Shown here: piece by piece, positions 34,271 to 47,500 of the stretch | How the letters are laid out: each line of letters starts with the position of its first letter | How positions within the stretch are numbered: the first letter of the stretch is position 1 | Source of the DNA: Certhia americana | Lineage: Eukaryota; Chordata; Aves; Passeriformes; Certhiidae | Direction: 5' to 3' | Length of the DNA: 64,000 bases | Assembly (NCBI GenBank): GCA_018697195.1 | Contig: CM031864.1 | Span: 26,104,637-26,168,636, forward strand | The notes under the pieces: generated by a model | Database searches by the model: none | Told to the model about the DNA's origin: nothing | Seen by the model: only the letters and a program-made list of their open reading frames with translations | Position numbers and translations under genes: made by a program

Positions 34271-35005
34271 CATCCCCTGCTCCCTCTCTGTTCCCTGTGG
34301 AGACAGTTCTCCCGGAGCTTCTCTACTGTGAATGCATCCCAAGGGCAACAGCTCTCCACAAACTGCTGCCATGTGGGTCACTCTTCCAAGGGTCAGTCTT
34401 TCAGGTACATCCTGCTTCAGTCTGGGTCCCCCAAAGGATCACAAATACCAACAAACCTTTTCCAGCGTGCAGGGGTCCTCCCTGCAGGGGTCTTCAGGGG
34501 CCTGCAAGGATCCTGCTCCTGCGTGGACTTCTCATGAGATCACAACTTCTTTTGGGCATCCCCTGCTCTGGAGTGGCCTCCTCTGGGGCTGCAGGTGCAT
34601 CTCTGCTGCAGGGGCACAGCTACTTCACCCTGGGTTTCCCCACAGAGTCGCAGGGGACTCTCAGCTACAGCACCTGGAGCAGCTCCTACTCCTCCTTTTG
34701 CACTGCCCCTGGTGTCTGCAGAGCTGTTCCTCTCTCATATTCTCACCCCAGTCTTCTCTGGCAGTGGTTCCATCTGCCTAATAACATTTTTTTTCGCTTC
34801 TTACACCTGTATCCCATAGATGTTGACATCATTCCTGCTGTGCTCAGCCTTGGCCAGTGGTGGGTCCGTCCTGGAGCTAGCTGGAATTGGCTCTGCTAGA
34901 CACTGGGAAAGCTTATGGCAGCTGCTCACAGAAGCCACCCTTGTAGCCACCTCCGTCCCAAAACCTGGCCATACCATCCCATCACAGTGGAGAAGGTCTG
35001 GGAAA
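34264..35005 (+). repeat. GC-rich avian interspersed repeat, copy B
   Basis: The order of landmarks matches copy A at the left edge: CACAAACTGCTGCCATGTGG, GGGGCTGCAGGTGCATCTCT, ACCTGGAGCAGCTCC, GGTGTCTGCAGAGCTGTTCC, GCTGGAATTGGCTCTG and GGGAAAGCTT. Inside, loosely repeated ~45-bp modules each contain a CTGC(A)GGGG-type core. Open frames of up to 200 codons cross it because stop codons are rare in this composition; they differ in every frame and show no domain. Confidence 0.65.
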
Positions 35006-38000
35006 GATCCAAGAGGGATTTGAGGGGCAAGAAGAGTCCAAGGGACCATGTGAAGGGGCTGGCTGGAAATGCTAGTTGCTTGGTGACACTCTGCACTTTG
35101 TAATAAGAGAGCATGGAAAAATTGTCCATGGAAAAGTGTCCCTGACTTCCTCCTAGTCAATGGGGAAGTGTCCCTGACCTCTTTCCACCTCAGGTTCCAA
35201 ACAGGTGGTCAGTGGGGAAGTGGAAATGTTTCCCATGGATGTGCAGTGCGGTTCTGTACTCAGGCTGAAGTTGCCACTGCAGTACAAATCTGAGCAGAGT
35301 TACTAGGTTTTTGTTCTAGATATATAAATTACTGGCTGTTTTGAAACAAATGTCACTTGCTTTTCATATTTACAGACAGCTGGGGACCATGAAGCAGCTG
35401 TTTAAAGAACTGTATTTACTTTAGATGTAAACAAAATATTAAAGTGCCCTGAAGAAATCTCTGTGCTCACACAAACAGCTCATATTCTATATTATTTATA
35501 TGTGACTGTGTGTGGGTCGCTGCAGCTTGTCTCTGTCTGATGCATTAACTCTCCTTTTGTGACAACTCTCTCTGGATGAAGCAATCTGCAGAGGTGGACA
35601 GACAGTTGCTGGAGGGCCACTTCAAAGATGTTGTTAAAGGAAAAAAAGGTTTTTTTTCTGTCCTCTTGGATGAGCAAGGTGAAAAAAAAAATCTCTTTAA
35701 ACACAAACTTTTCTTGCTGGCAAAAACTTGGTAGATTTTCCTCATGAAAGAATTATGGAAATTTAAAATGTTTATCATAATTTGGAAGTATGTGATGGAA
35801 GTTGTAGCTCTGAGAAACTGTTCTTACTCATGATGAGCAGTGGCAGATGTGCTTTCTCTCAGTTTATTACATGCATTCAGTTGAAGCCTTAAAATTCTCC
35901 CTGAGTCACCCCGACCCCCTGTCTGGTGGGGAGATTGCCATTGACCTGTGAGCTGTTCCCGTTTATTTTAAAAGCACAGGGAAGAGGAGACCCTCTCCTG
36001 GAAGGCTAATTAGAGTGTTCAAGGCTGTTAGATTGTGATTCTCATTCTCAGTAAATGATTTCATGTGCCATTCCCCGATGACAGTTATTCCACGGGTTTT
36101 CCTTGGGCTTGTCAAAGGCCTGGATGGAGGCATGCGGGGATATGTCTTTGGAATGCAGAATGACAGGGTGTCAGTTTGGGTGGAAATGCTCACAAGCAGC
36201 TCTGCAGAGGTGCTATGAACAGGCAGGAGGGACTGAAACTGAGGAGCTGATTACTGCTTCCAGAGGGTTTGCTCAGGAAGGAGTGGGGATTGCTCAGGGA
36301 CTGAATCTGGTCACCCCAGGGGTTTTCCCACATCACACCACAGCAATTTTGGTCTTTCACCTCTGCAGGAATGAACATGACTTTTGAGTAGGAGTCAACT
36401 TACTCAAAGTTGAGTGGGGGGTTTTTGGAATGTTTTCAGCCTTCATTGAGGTCAGGATGTTATATGTGGACACTTCTCTGGGGCATCTAGTGCCTCTGGT
36501 TCCGACAGAGATGGTGTGGTGGGGAGGATTTCACTTAATGAGTGCCATGTACTCTCCAGTAACACCAGCCATATAACCTTGGTGTTCTGAGACAGCCTGG
36601 GTTCATATTGACTCAGACACATTATAAATTTGGTTGATATCCATAGCATCAGAGGAGAATTTTTATGATTACATGACACAATGCCAGAAAAACCCCCAAA
36701 CAATCTGAGGCCTATGAAAATCAGCAGAATGTGCTGAGGAAAATCAATAAGCAATTTGCCCAGAGAATCCCAACGAGAATGCATGTTTTTTGAGACTTAG
36801 AATAACTTTTGCTTATTGATTTCTAAAATCTCCTGGACAGAGAGAAATGTAAATACAGGGATCCTGCTCCTCTGGAGTTCAGTGGGAGGAGGATCAGGCC
36901 CTGAGCTGGCAGCTGTGGGATTTACAAAGGTACACTCTGCTGCTTAATGAAACTGTTTAATTAGAAAACTTTGTCACAGCCTATATGTGGCTTGAAGGCA
37001 GTTTTACCAAATAGGCTGAATAATTCCTGCCAAACATTAAAGCTGATTGGTATTCTCAGCTTGGAAGGGAGAGAGGCATGGAGAGCACTGATAATGAGAG
37101 TGGGGCAGCTCTTGGGGACTCGCCCTTGTGGGCTTGGTGGAAGTCTTTGTGTTTTGAGAAGGTTCTGGTCTTCTGTCTTTTGCCACTTGACAAGCCAGAA
37201 TTAAGCTGAAATACTAATAACTATGTATTTTGACTGGCTTCAAGTCAGCCTATGCAAAGCCAGAGTGCTAAATCAGGATTAACTTAACGTCACCATGCAT
37301 GTAACCACATCTCCTTTTAACCAGTTTAACTCTATGTTCACAGTGATTTTTTGATTTTCATCTTAAAAGCTTCTGCTTCTGTCAGAGAATGGAGTATTGA
37401 TTGCTAATTCAGTCTGTGTTTCTGATATTTCCATGTTTCTGATGTTTCTGTGCTTAAAAAAACAAACAAAGGAAGCTTAAACTGAGAACCCAATTTTAAA
37501 CTCAATTGCAGCACAGTTTTAAGTGAAGAAAAAACTTTCCATCTTCAGGATAATTTTCTTATAGGATATATAATTTTCTTATAAGGATAAGCCTCACATT
37601 TTGCATATTCTTGCTTTTTTACACTGCTGGATATTAAAGCACAGTTGGGCCCCTGCACAAGTGAGATTGACAATTCTCTTATTTTTAAAATGCCAAAGGA
37701 AAAAAAAAAAATCTGTGTCAGTTCTTCAGTCTGATTTTTTATTTTTCCAAAATATTGAGAACTCTTATGAGGAGAAAGTGAAAAATTGTGGCAAACACAC
37801 CCTTCTCTGTTCTTAAAAATTTCATTGTTTTTGCCTGCCAGTTATTGAACTGCTCCTCCTGACTTAGTGTGGTGCCTGATCTAATTTTACTGCTGGGTAC
37901 CTCATATCATTATTCTCTGAAATTCAGCCTCATTTCCATCTCCTCACAAAACTCAGCTCAGTCAGAAACAGGCTACTCCTTTGATTAAAACGTTGAGGCA

Positions 38001-38429
38001 AAAATTTCCTGGATAAGCATTGAACAGATTCTTACTGTGGTCATTTAGGAAGAGTATTCAGAAGTTGGGAAGAATTTTTTCAAAAAGGAACAGCTTCACC
38101 TTAATATCATTCTTGTGGATTTTATAAAATTAGGTCCATAAAGTCATATATTTAAAAGACATGCAGCAACCAAGTGTAAAAAAATGAGGACAAGGGTTTT
38201 AGAGATGCCCTGTGACCATTGGCACAAACCCTTAGGACATATTTTGTGAAGCTTATCAGTATGATGGCTTTCTTTGTGACATGTGGCCTCATCTAATAAA
38301 CATTTCCTTTGTTTCTGCTCGTGTACTTTGGCTCTTGCAGCACATTTTTGAGAACTGTGTGGTCTTGTCTATCTGGTAACTGAACGTGAGCAGTGGCAGA
38401 AGCAGTGGCCAGATGCTCCAGTCCCTGCA
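35006..38429. other. No gene recognised
   Basis: Unique AT-rich sequence. GGGGAAGTGTCCCTGAC-type text is duplicated near 35,135-35,180. No exon or transposon is recognised. Confidence 0.4.
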
Positions 38430-38925
38430 ATATTTGTGCCTTTCCCTGGACTCTCTCTGATGGACACGTGCTGCAGGTGTGGCCTTTCCAGTGCTAAGAA
38501 GAGGAAGAATTTCCCCTCCTGTAAGTGCTGGCATCATTCCCAGTGCAGCCCAGGCCCCACTGGTCTCCTTTGCTGCTCGGCCACGGTGCTGGCTCATGTC
38601 CAGCCTCGCATTCACCCTGACCCCCAGCTCCTTCTCTGCCAAACTGCTTTCAGCACCAGCCTGTGCTGAGCTTATCCCACCCCTGGGGCAGGAGTTTGCA
38701 CTTTCTTTTATTACCTTTATTCAATTTCAGGCCATCCACCCTGGCCCATTTTTCCATCCAGCTGAAGGGTGGCCAGAGCCGTCAGCACATCCACGGCTCT
38801 GCCCAGTGATGAATCACGGGTGAAGCTGATGGGAGTGCACTCTACCCCAGCAGCCAGGTCATTTAATAAACTCATTGAGCAGTATTGGCACCAGTATTGA
38901 TCCCTGAGGGATGGAGATGGAATTT
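38430..38925 (-). mobile_element. Old CR1 LINE internal fragment
   Basis: The plus strand has GTGCTGGCTCATGTCCAGCC, CTGACCCCCAGCTCCTTCTC, AACTCATTGAGCAGTATTGG and CACCAGTATTGATCCCTGAG. These match antisense text of the CR1 ORF2 end that I know from bird genomes. Divergence is high and no frame survives. Edges are approximate. Confidence 0.55.
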
Positions 38926-39125
38926 GCACGTGTCCTTTCTCAAGGAAAATCCATGGAGCTATTCATTGGCAGCTGCTCCTGACCATGGCAGCTCCTTGTG
39001 CACAGACATAGCAGTTTTGAGACATCAGGAGCCTCTCGGATGTAAATAGTGAGAGAATTGTGCTGCACCTTCTCAGTGGTAACAGTTTCAGTCCCTCACA
39101 GTGTGTGGAGTCACATAACACATAA

Positions 39126-39186
39126 AGTCATAGAATCATTTAGGTTGGAAAGGGCCTCCAAAATTACTGGGTCCAACATTTAACTA
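39126..39186 (-). mobile_element. CR1 LINE 3' terminus, very short
   Basis: GTCATAGAATCATTTAGGTT, GGAAAGGGCCTCCAAAATTA and GGGTCCAACATTTAACTA are the antisense of the last ~60 bp of a CR1. The upstream part of the element is missing. Confidence 0.85.
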
Positions 39187-40145
39187 ATATTGAATGCTTT
39201 TTTTGATGTTGTTTTAAGATGTCTGCATGTTTGCAAATAGCCTTGCCTTAGCAATGTTACATAACCCAGATAAGAAGAGAGCTCAACAGTTCCAGGAGCC
39301 CAGCTTGCCCTACCAGATTAGGAGGACTGGATGCTGCATTTCAGAGTTTACCCCACCCCTGTCATAACAAATAACTTCTGTGAGTCCTATCCCATTGTTA
39401 CACATGGAAATTTTAGTCGGAAAGAATATTTTCCTTGAAAGTCTCAGAGTGGTAGGGAATTTAAATCAGAATATATACAATTTTTTGAGGTAAACTCAGA
39501 GCTTTCCTTTCCTCTACACGCGTGTGACTTTTAGAGGTTAATTTTGCACTTCAGTAAGATTTGGGTAGAGTTTTGAATGAAAATAAAGAAATAAAGTTTT
39601 TATTTTTCTCACTGATTCCCTCTGTTAACAGGAACTTATGCTATGGATTTTAGGAAATCAGGCACAAAAAGACACAGGCAGCTGTTTTTCATTCAAAACC
39701 TTTAAAAGGTAATGCTTGTTATCCTGAATTGGAAACCTGACTTATTTCCTACAACTTCTATTACTACTGCTAAAAATCCTTAAACTGGGAAATAGAACAT
39801 GAAACACTTTTAACTGACTCCTTGCAGCTAAAGCCCTCTTTCTGATGGAAGAAGTTTGTGCAGGATAGTTAAATCCTGTGTGGGAAAAGAGCTTTTTTGC
39901 AAGGTAGGAAGCTTATCTTGGAGCTTGTAAATGTGTTTATATGAAAAGAGTGCTCTGATTTTTTGCTGATTTTGCCTTAGGAGCACAACAATAGCTAAGG
40001 TCCTTCTGCTTCTGGAACTGGTATTCCCTCAGCAGAAAAGCAGATGATTTAAGAAGATGGACAAAGCTTTATTTTGTATGCAACTCTTTTCTGGCACCTT
40101 GTCCAAAATGGTAGAAATGATGAGATGAGACAGGATAAGAGGAAG
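39187..40145. other. No gene recognised
   Basis: AT-rich unique sequence between two CR1 fragments. Nothing is recognised in it. Confidence 0.4.
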
Positions 40146-40352
40146 CAGGGGAGGTTTATATCCAATATAAATTGGAAAATATTCTTCACAGAAAGGGTTG
40201 TCAAGCACTGGTACAGGCTGCCCAGGACAGTGGTGGAAACAAGTGGATGTGATATGTGGGGACAAGGTTTAGTGCTGAACATTGCGGTGGTGCTGGGTTG
40301 GTGGTTGGACTCAATGATCTTGAATTCTTATATTTACAATTCTGTTATTCTA
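40146..40352 (+). mobile_element. CR1 LINE 3' fragment, different subfamily
   Basis: GAAAGGGTTGTCAAGCACTG, GTACAGGCTGCCCAGGACAG and TGGTTGGACTCAATGATCTT followed by AATTCTGTTATTCTA form a sense CR1 tail of the type with GTTGGACT...GATCTT, unlike the commoner CCATGGCAGGG type around it. Confidence 0.85.
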
Positions 40353-40849
40353 AGAGGTTCACCTCCTTTTGGGGTGGTGCTGGACCACCTCTTGAAGCTG
40401 CTTCCAGGGGCAGAGTCCTACCTGAATGATGGGCACAGGAGAACACTGGAATAAAATGTGGAACTCTTGCTGATGGAGAGTCCTCACGTAGGCTGTGCCC
40501 TTCTTCCTGTGTGTGCTCTGCTCACCTCTCCCTGAATCCCTCTGTTATTCTTGGAGCATCAGGACATATGAGCTTGGTGAGGGAGTAGAGGGGCTTCTGC
40601 AGCCAGGACCATTTGCTCTGTGTGCTGGAAATCTCTGGATAGGAGCCTCTGGACTTGCTTTTACACACTTCAAAAACCAGAGCTACTTGTGTCACTGCAA
40701 GGCACTCAGAAATACTTTGAGACTTTAAAGTGTTTGAATAATGCCATTGAAATCCCATGGGTACAATAAGAATATGTTCCCTGTGTGCTGGGGAGCAGTT
40801 CATTTCTGGTGGATGGTGCAGTGGAGTCCCAGCGTTCCAGGATATTCAC

Positions 40850-41035
40850 ACAGGTCCTGGCACAGGGTGCCCAGAGAAGCTGTGGCTGTCCCTGAATACC
40901 TGGAAGTGTCCAAGAAGAGTTTGGACAGGGCTTGGACCACCCTGGGCTAGTGGAAGTTGTCCCTGCCCATGGCAGGGGGGTGGCACTGAATGGGCTTTGA
41001 GGTCCCTTCCAACCAAAACCATTTCAGGATTCTCT
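40850..41035 (+). mobile_element. CR1 LINE 3' fragment
   Basis: GGTCCTGGCACAGGGTGCCC, AGAGAAGCTGTGGCTGTCCC, CCCTGCCCATGGCAGGGGGG and GGTCCCTTCCAACCAAAACC are in sense order. It carries a small internal duplication (TGAATACCTGGAAGTGTCC) relative to the usual CCCTGGAAGTGTCC. Confidence 0.92.
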
Positions 41036-42164
41036 GCTTTCAGACCAGTGCAGAGGGGTGGGTTGGACCTCAGGCATTGCTTTAGCTGCTCAATGACAGT
41101 CCTGGTAGGACCCCACATGATTAATTTTTGTTACTCATTATCTCTCAGTGCTAGAACTGCCCTGACTGGACACTCTTCCCTGCAAAGGGAAGAGCAGCAT
41201 GGCAGAATAGCTGGCTGAGAATGTTTCAGACTGCAAACCTCAGCCAAAAAAACTCTGCAGTTTGTCTGTGAAAGATTTTGTTTTTCTTCTCAGGCTCTGT
41301 TGGATTCTGCCTACAGTTGTTATAATTTTCTTAGCCAGTTACAGACATCAGGGAAAAATACCTTGCAAGGATGAGGTAAATGGAAATTACCTCTTGTCTA
41401 TCGAGCTCAGTGGGTTGTAAAGGAAAATTTCCATACTATTTATTTCTATTATATAAAAATTGCTGCTTACATCTCCCAGTGACTTAAAAACACAGAAAAA
41501 TAGATTCCACCCCCACCCCCACCCCCAATTGCTGGACATTCCCATCCCGTTGTGTTATGGTTTTTTATTGTTTTGGTATTTCACTTTGTGCTGTTAGCCC
41601 AGGCTCTGGCGCTTTGCTAAGGAGCTAAGGCTGCTGATTTGTGTAACACCTGTCATTATTTCAAAGCAATCCGACAGCTTTAATAAACCCTTTTTGCAGG
41701 GAAAGAGGGAGCTGTATTTTACGGATCCAGAGGGAAAGCTGGCATCTCCCTGCCTGCCGCATCCTGCCTGTATCCCAGTCCCTCCAGAACATCCCTCAGT
41801 GCCTGGCAACTCAAACCCATGAGTCCCTAGACAATACAGCCTCTTCCCTAGGCTGTGCATGCTTGTTAGTTTTCCTCTTGCCTTATTTTTTATTGGGAAT
41901 GCTGTATATGCTTCATTACAGTAAATGCTTTGCTGTTAAATTTTCTCCAATACATTTTGGCAGATGCATAACAGATAGACGGCTCCTCTCCCCATAGTGC
42001 AGGAGGACCCTAAATTAGGAGTACATTTACCTTCAGCTTTGGGGATTGTTTTATTTTATTGCTTTTCAAGGTGACTGCTCTCTCATATATGGGAAATGAT
42101 GCTCCCAGGTGGGAGCTCTTCAGGAACCTCAGTGGGAACAGGATGAAGTCCCTACTTTGTCCTT
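41036..42164. other. No gene recognised; one C-tract
   Basis: AT-rich unique sequence except for the C5A repeat at 41,507. No exon or transposon is recognised. Confidence 0.4.
41507..41526 (-). repeat. (CCCCCA)n tract, G-quadruplex candidate on minus strand
   Basis: Three C5 runs and a CC, each separated by a single A, give GGGGGTGGGGGTGGGGGTGG on the minus strand. Such tight G-runs with one-base loops favour quadruplex folding and an i-motif on the other strand. Confidence 0.8.
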
Positions 42165-42297
42165 GGAAGGGTTCAATAAACACATGGATTTGGTATTTGG
42201 GGATGTGGTTCAATGGTAACGTGGCAGTGCTAGGTTAATGGGTTGGACTGGATAATCTTAGAGGGCTTTCCCAAGTGTAATGATTCCATGATTTTAA
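42165..42297 (+). mobile_element. CR1 LINE 3' end
   Basis: GGTTCAATGGTAACGTGGCA, GTGCTAGGTTAATGGGTTGG, ACTGGATAATCTTAGAGGGC and TTCCATGATTTTA form a sense CR1 tail of the GGTTGGACTxGATxATCTTAGAGG subfamily. Confidence 0.88.
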
Positions 42298-44264
42298 GTG
42301 AGTTGTGATTCAGGAGAACAGGAATACCTGACACAGAAATATGGTTTGTTCTTCGGTGTCACGAAACCAAGCACTGGAGGAAGGAGACTGTGTCTTACCC
42401 TGATCTCTGATGTCAGGAGGCAGCAGGGTGATGCAGAAGGTTTCCCCTCCCTCAGGTTTCCTCTGCTTCTACAACAGGGGATCAAGGCCATTATCTGAAC
42501 CTCTCATCTGGGGCAGGAATCAGGGAATTTCCTGCAGTCAAAGGCCATAGCAATGGAGGAGGGAGAACATAGATTTAAATAAGGTTGTGCTTGTTCAAAA
42601 AGAAAACTCCAGGTGGGAGCTGAAGGTGAAATAATCCAAGTTAGGCTCTGCTCAGCTCCCTCAAGGCAAGCACTCCTTGCTCATTTTCAGTAGTTCAAAC
42701 ACTCAGACTACTAAATGGACTGAGCTATAAAATATTTAATCAGGTTTCCAAACATTTCCTTATGATATGCAATAATCATGATGAAGAAAAGGGGCTGGAC
42801 CCCACTCTTCAAAGCAACCCAGGAGTGCATTTAAAATTCTTCCTGTCACCAAGAAAAAAATATCAACTTTCTAAAAATACCTGGGTAGGAATTGATGTTT
42901 GTACACTGCCCCAGTCCAGTCCTGAGAGGTCCTGGCTGCTCCTGGTTACACACAGCCAGGGCCAATATTCTAAAGGCATTCAAAGATTGTGCTTCACCCT
43001 GTACATAATCCCCTACTTCATGTTAATTAATATTATAAAATCTGCTTTGCAAAAAATTATCCTAAGCATCTTCTACGATGTTTTAGAAATAGTCTTTAAA
43101 TATAAGAATATTTAGGCTTTTAATTCCCTGTGCTTTCCAGAAGAGGCTCAGGAAAAGATGCAAATCCAGACTTGAGAAAAGAAGGAACAAAAGGTTTTTC
43201 TGATAAGGGGAATGAGGGAAGCTTGGTGGGATGATAGGGAAAGGCTCACCTTTTTTTTTTTTCCCTGAAGGGAAAGGCTCACCCAGCAATAAGGGACAAA
43301 AGCAAGTGGGGACAGTTACCAACCAGCCTTTTAAGCTGTTTTCTGTCCCTTTGTACTGTCTTTTTTAAGAAAGGTTGACTGTGACACTTTTTAGTCTCAT
43401 TTTGGGGTTAAAAGGCCTCTTTTATAGTTCCAAGAGTGGACTTCCAGAAGGGCTATGGCACTTCAGAACTTTGACAGGACTCAGCACCTTGTCACACTTG
43501 TGAACCCAAGTAGCAACATGAAGAGATTTTGGTTATGTCCATTTTCCATTTGCTCTTTTTGCAGGCTGAAAGTGCAAAAATATCTAAAATCTAATCAGTG
43601 GGCAAGGGATAGATCTGTATTTTCTGTCCTATTTCATGTATCACTAAGCCATGACTGCAGTGCAGGTGGTGGAGCTGTAGGAATAAATGACTTCTAATGA
43701 GACTTATAAGAGTTCAACTTTATGTGTTAGTTTATTTTTTTTTCAGACACTACACTGAATTGTGGACAGGAGTTCAGGCCTTTGCTAAATGTACTCACAC
43801 ATGATTTTTTTCAGGCTTTCTCCTCTTCCAATTTCCATGGCCAATGTTAAAGTATGTCAAGAAATTATTGTCTGTACTGGTTCCCATGCCAACCTATGGA
43901 GGGAGGTCTGACATAGCTGAATTTAAAGCAGGGATCATCTGCATTTATCCTCAGGAGGGGGGAATGGTCACCTCAGGCTGCAGCACACTCAGCTCTCCAG
44001 CTGAAATCCCAGATCTCTGGAGGTCATTAATACACACAGAGATGGTGCTGCATTTTTTATTACTGTGGTTATGGCACTGCAGCCATTCTGCAACTGATTT
44101 TTTTGAGCATCTCCATCCTAAAGATCAAGCTGGGAGTTTACCCCAAGGAATTCCCCTTGCTTGTTGCTGTAAACAGATGCATTCTGCAGAAGGTCCAGCA
44201 TATTAGTTAAAAAATTAATCCACTAAATCCAGCAAATTAATCCAATCAATTAACAAGCTACATA
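42298..44264. other. No gene recognised
   Basis: Unique sequence. AAAGGCTCACC is repeated near 43,240 and 43,272 around a T-run. A T-run acceptor (TTTTTTTTCAG ending 43,814) is followed 37 nt later by AAA|GTATGT; this weak exon-like pair has no coding support. Confidence 0.35.
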
Positions 44265-44304
44265 TTTGTGTCTTCTGACACAAGTTTGTGTCTTCTGGCA
44301 CAAA
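44265..44304. repeat. 20-bp tandem duplication, each unit a hairpin
   Basis: Unit 1 (44,265-44,284) is TTTGTGTCTTCTGACACAAG and unit 2 (44,285-44,304) is TTTGTGTCTTCTGGCACAAA. Each can fold with TTGTGTC pairing to GACACAA (one wobble in unit 2) around a TTCT loop. Confidence 0.9.
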
Positions 44305-44475
44305 TAACTTTCTGTACTCCTAGTTAGGATAAACCCTGAAACCACTCCCAAACCATTCCAGTTTGAGTAACCAAGATTTCACTGCAATTTAATGGGAAGA
44401 GAAATGCAGGATTTTTCAGTTCAGTGCTCTAAAGCTGATTTAATACTTCACAAGAACTACATTTCACACTGATGT

Positions 44476-44572
44476 GAGCAACCTGTTGGAACTGAAGATG
44501 CCCCTGCTCATTGCAGGGGAGCTAGGTCACACGATCTTTAAAAAGTCCTTTTCAACTATAACAGTTTTGTGC
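44476..44572 (+). mobile_element. CR1 LINE 3' end, diverged
   Basis: GAGCAACCTGTTGGAACTGA, GATGCCCCTGCTCATTGCAG and GATCTTTAAAAAGTCCTTTT, then CAACTATAACAGTTTTGTG, follow CR1 order with many substitutions. Confidence 0.78.
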
Positions 44573-47500
44573 AAAGAAGAGGATAACCTGGACTCATATT
44601 TACTGTGCAGACTTATCCTTGTTTCCAGCCAGCCATGTTCAGGGATAAAACCCTGGCTTTTGCAGTGCCTGATTTGTGCTGGCTTCCCAGTGACAACTCG
44701 GGCTGCTACTCTGGGCTGGACATTTCAGGGTGCTTTGTGAGCTCTGGAAGTTGAAAACCTTGGCTCCAGGTTTCCAAACCCTGGTTCACACCCAGCAGAG
44801 ACCTTGTGGTAACACAGCCATGAATAGGATTGCAGAAAGGAGCAGAGAGTGCCGGGGAACATGGAGAAAGCACAGTGCTCCTGTGTGCAGTTCTTGGAGG
44901 CAGATGGTGCTGTTTGCCAAGGAACAGTGCTGCAGAGGCTGCCAAGCTCCTCAGACGGACCCCCGCAGACAATTGCAATAATGATGGCTCTCAGAACTCC
45001 TCTGAGATCAGCAGGCATCATTCTGGGTGGAGATGCTCCCAGAATTTCAAGCAGCATTGTTATGATTTGTGGGAGTTGTGGGTTTGGAGGAGCATCAGCA
45101 ACTCCACGTGCACCTCAGGGTGTGTGCTCAAAGCTCTCCACGCTGCAACCTGAACAGAAAGTCTTCTGGGAGCAGTCTCTTCCAACATGTTGGTGTGGGA
45201 ATTTCAGGTTTCCAGAGGAGCAGAGGTAAAACCAAAGCAGGAATTGTTTCAGGAATGCTGTTTCTGAGGGGCAGAGTGGCTCTCTGCTGGGCTTTAATCA
45301 CACGCTGCTTTATGGAATCACTTTGAGGTGCTCATCATGCTCCAGGCCTCATTGACAATGCCCAGGCTGCAGTAAAACACAGCCCTTGCTCAGGATTGCT
45401 GTTGAATATGAGTTTATGAACGGTGGGGAAATGGAGATTCAAGCCTTTTAAATGTGAAAAGTGACATTCTTAGTGGCAAGTTGCACTCAGCAGAATGAGA
45501 ATTGTTTTTGCACAGAGCTCAAAGGGAAGCAAAGTCTGTGTTTGATGAACTGCACAGGCAATCATGGTGCTGATACATGAGCCACAAACCAGTGTCAGAG
45601 TCTTGGGACTGTCCCGACCATTAGGAAGGTCACTCATGCTGGCAGGAATGTGCACTGTGGCAGAGAGATTTGGGATTTTGGGCAACACCCTGGAATCTCT
45701 CCTTGTGTTTGACTCACACTGACAGAACTGGGTGAGGTACCCAGCCAGAGAACGTGCAAGAGGCACCTGAGCCTAGAAGGGGCCTCATCTTTTCATAAAA
45801 TAATGTCCCTTCTTTTTCCATAAGCACTGTAAGTGCTGTTTTTATGGTTATGCTATTGCTGAGCCCAAGTGTTGGAGAATGATGAAGTCTAATAAACATG
45901 CCAAGGTCTTTTATTCAGCATTAGACTCTGAACACTTTGGGATTCACTTGGGTCACATTTTGGATCTTTTCTCTGCAGCTACCAGGGTTAGCAGGGCTAT
46001 TTTATCAAAACAGGCCTGAGCTATTTACACATTCACAAGAATCCTGAGGAATGAAGGGGCTCACTGCAGATTCATGTGAGCTGAATCAATATCAAGGGCA
46101 TGGAGATGAGGACTGTGATTTTATGCCTCTGTCTTTTTGGTTGGTTAAGTTCTCTGCGAGATAAAACTGGAGCCTCAGAATTTTTTCCTTTATCCATTCC
46201 TCTTTTAGTCTCAAGGTTTCCAGAACCAGGTTAAAAGTGTAGCAGAGGAAAAGAAAAGCCTCCATTTGTTATACAAGTGCCTCTAAGCCAAAAATACATT
46301 TAGAATTCTTCCTTCACTTTTTGTCTTGTTCCTCATATCCTTATGCTCATTCTTAAGGTGCAGGAGAGAGGAAGCCATGGGAAAAAATCATCCTGAAATT
46401 TCAGTCAAGGTTCTGTGAATTTTCATCCACTTACCTACAGAAGCAATTTTAGTATTGAAAATTCAACAAGGAAATCTGTAGCTTCTACCTAAATGCCTTT
46501 CTTGAGCAAAGTGCTACTTTCCCCCAGACAATTATTACACCTGTTGTGGATTTATTTTTGTCTATTTGCAGTGTTTGTGCATAATATCTCACCAAATATA
46601 AGCTCAGAGAAGTATCTATTGAAAAACATTATTATCAGGTGAGAGATTTGTGGGCTTGGTAACAAATTTATGATGGATAAGTAAAACTGGAAGCAAATAA
46701 TAATGGAAAATCTCACTTATTCTTACACTGTTGGTGAAAGAGCTGTAAGGCAGATTCATGTGATGTGGAGGAAATACTTATTCCCAGTTAGAGTCATTTT
46801 ATTTGAGTGAAGTGTGTGAGCAGATGAATACAGTTTACTCATAAAATAGGCTTTGGGATCTTGTTTTCTTCATTTTGGGTCTTGGTCAGGAGTAGTTCAT
46901 ACCTGGCAGGACAATAGCTTTCTTATGAATCTCTGGACCCTGTTATTCAACTCAGCTTTCTCTGGGTCTAACTGACATCTACTTTTTTCTTACATTTTTT
47001 CTACTGTTCTATACATTTTCAAACTTCGATTAGATATGAAATGTTAATCTTTATAATTGTTTTGGCGTACAGAATAATCCTAAAATAACCCTTTGATTTT
47101 CATCTTTTGGCCATGAAATCAGTGCACCCACTGGTATTTTATTGGTAAAGAGCTCATTCTGATGAAGTCTTGGGGATATTTAAGAATTATTAGTACCAAA
47201 GCCATCTCTTGACAATAAACATTTCAGAGCAGATTTGGTGATTATTAGCAGATTTCAGAGAGTTATTAGAATACACAGTTCCAATTTTTTTTCAAAATCT
47301 GAAGTGGAGGGTGGAGTTTTAAAAGGCTGATACCTTTCATTGGCAGCTTATTTCAGGAAAAAAAATTAAAATAATAATAAATCTGTCAGTTTATTGGGAA
47401 GATTAGAGAGTGGTGGTTCAAACTGTGGTTCTACCAGAGCCTAAAAAAGGTAATTTATCACGGGAGCCCAAGTTGCAAAACTCCCATCCCATGAAGCAAT

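Noticed and set aside
34297..34899. 200-codon serine- and cysteine-rich frame
   Set aside because: It lies wholly in the GC-rich interspersed repeat, and other frames there are also long.
43815..43851. 37-nt exon-like segment between a T-run acceptor and GTATGT
   Set aside because: The acceptor is a plain T run and a similar one lies 70 bp upstream. There is no coding or other support.
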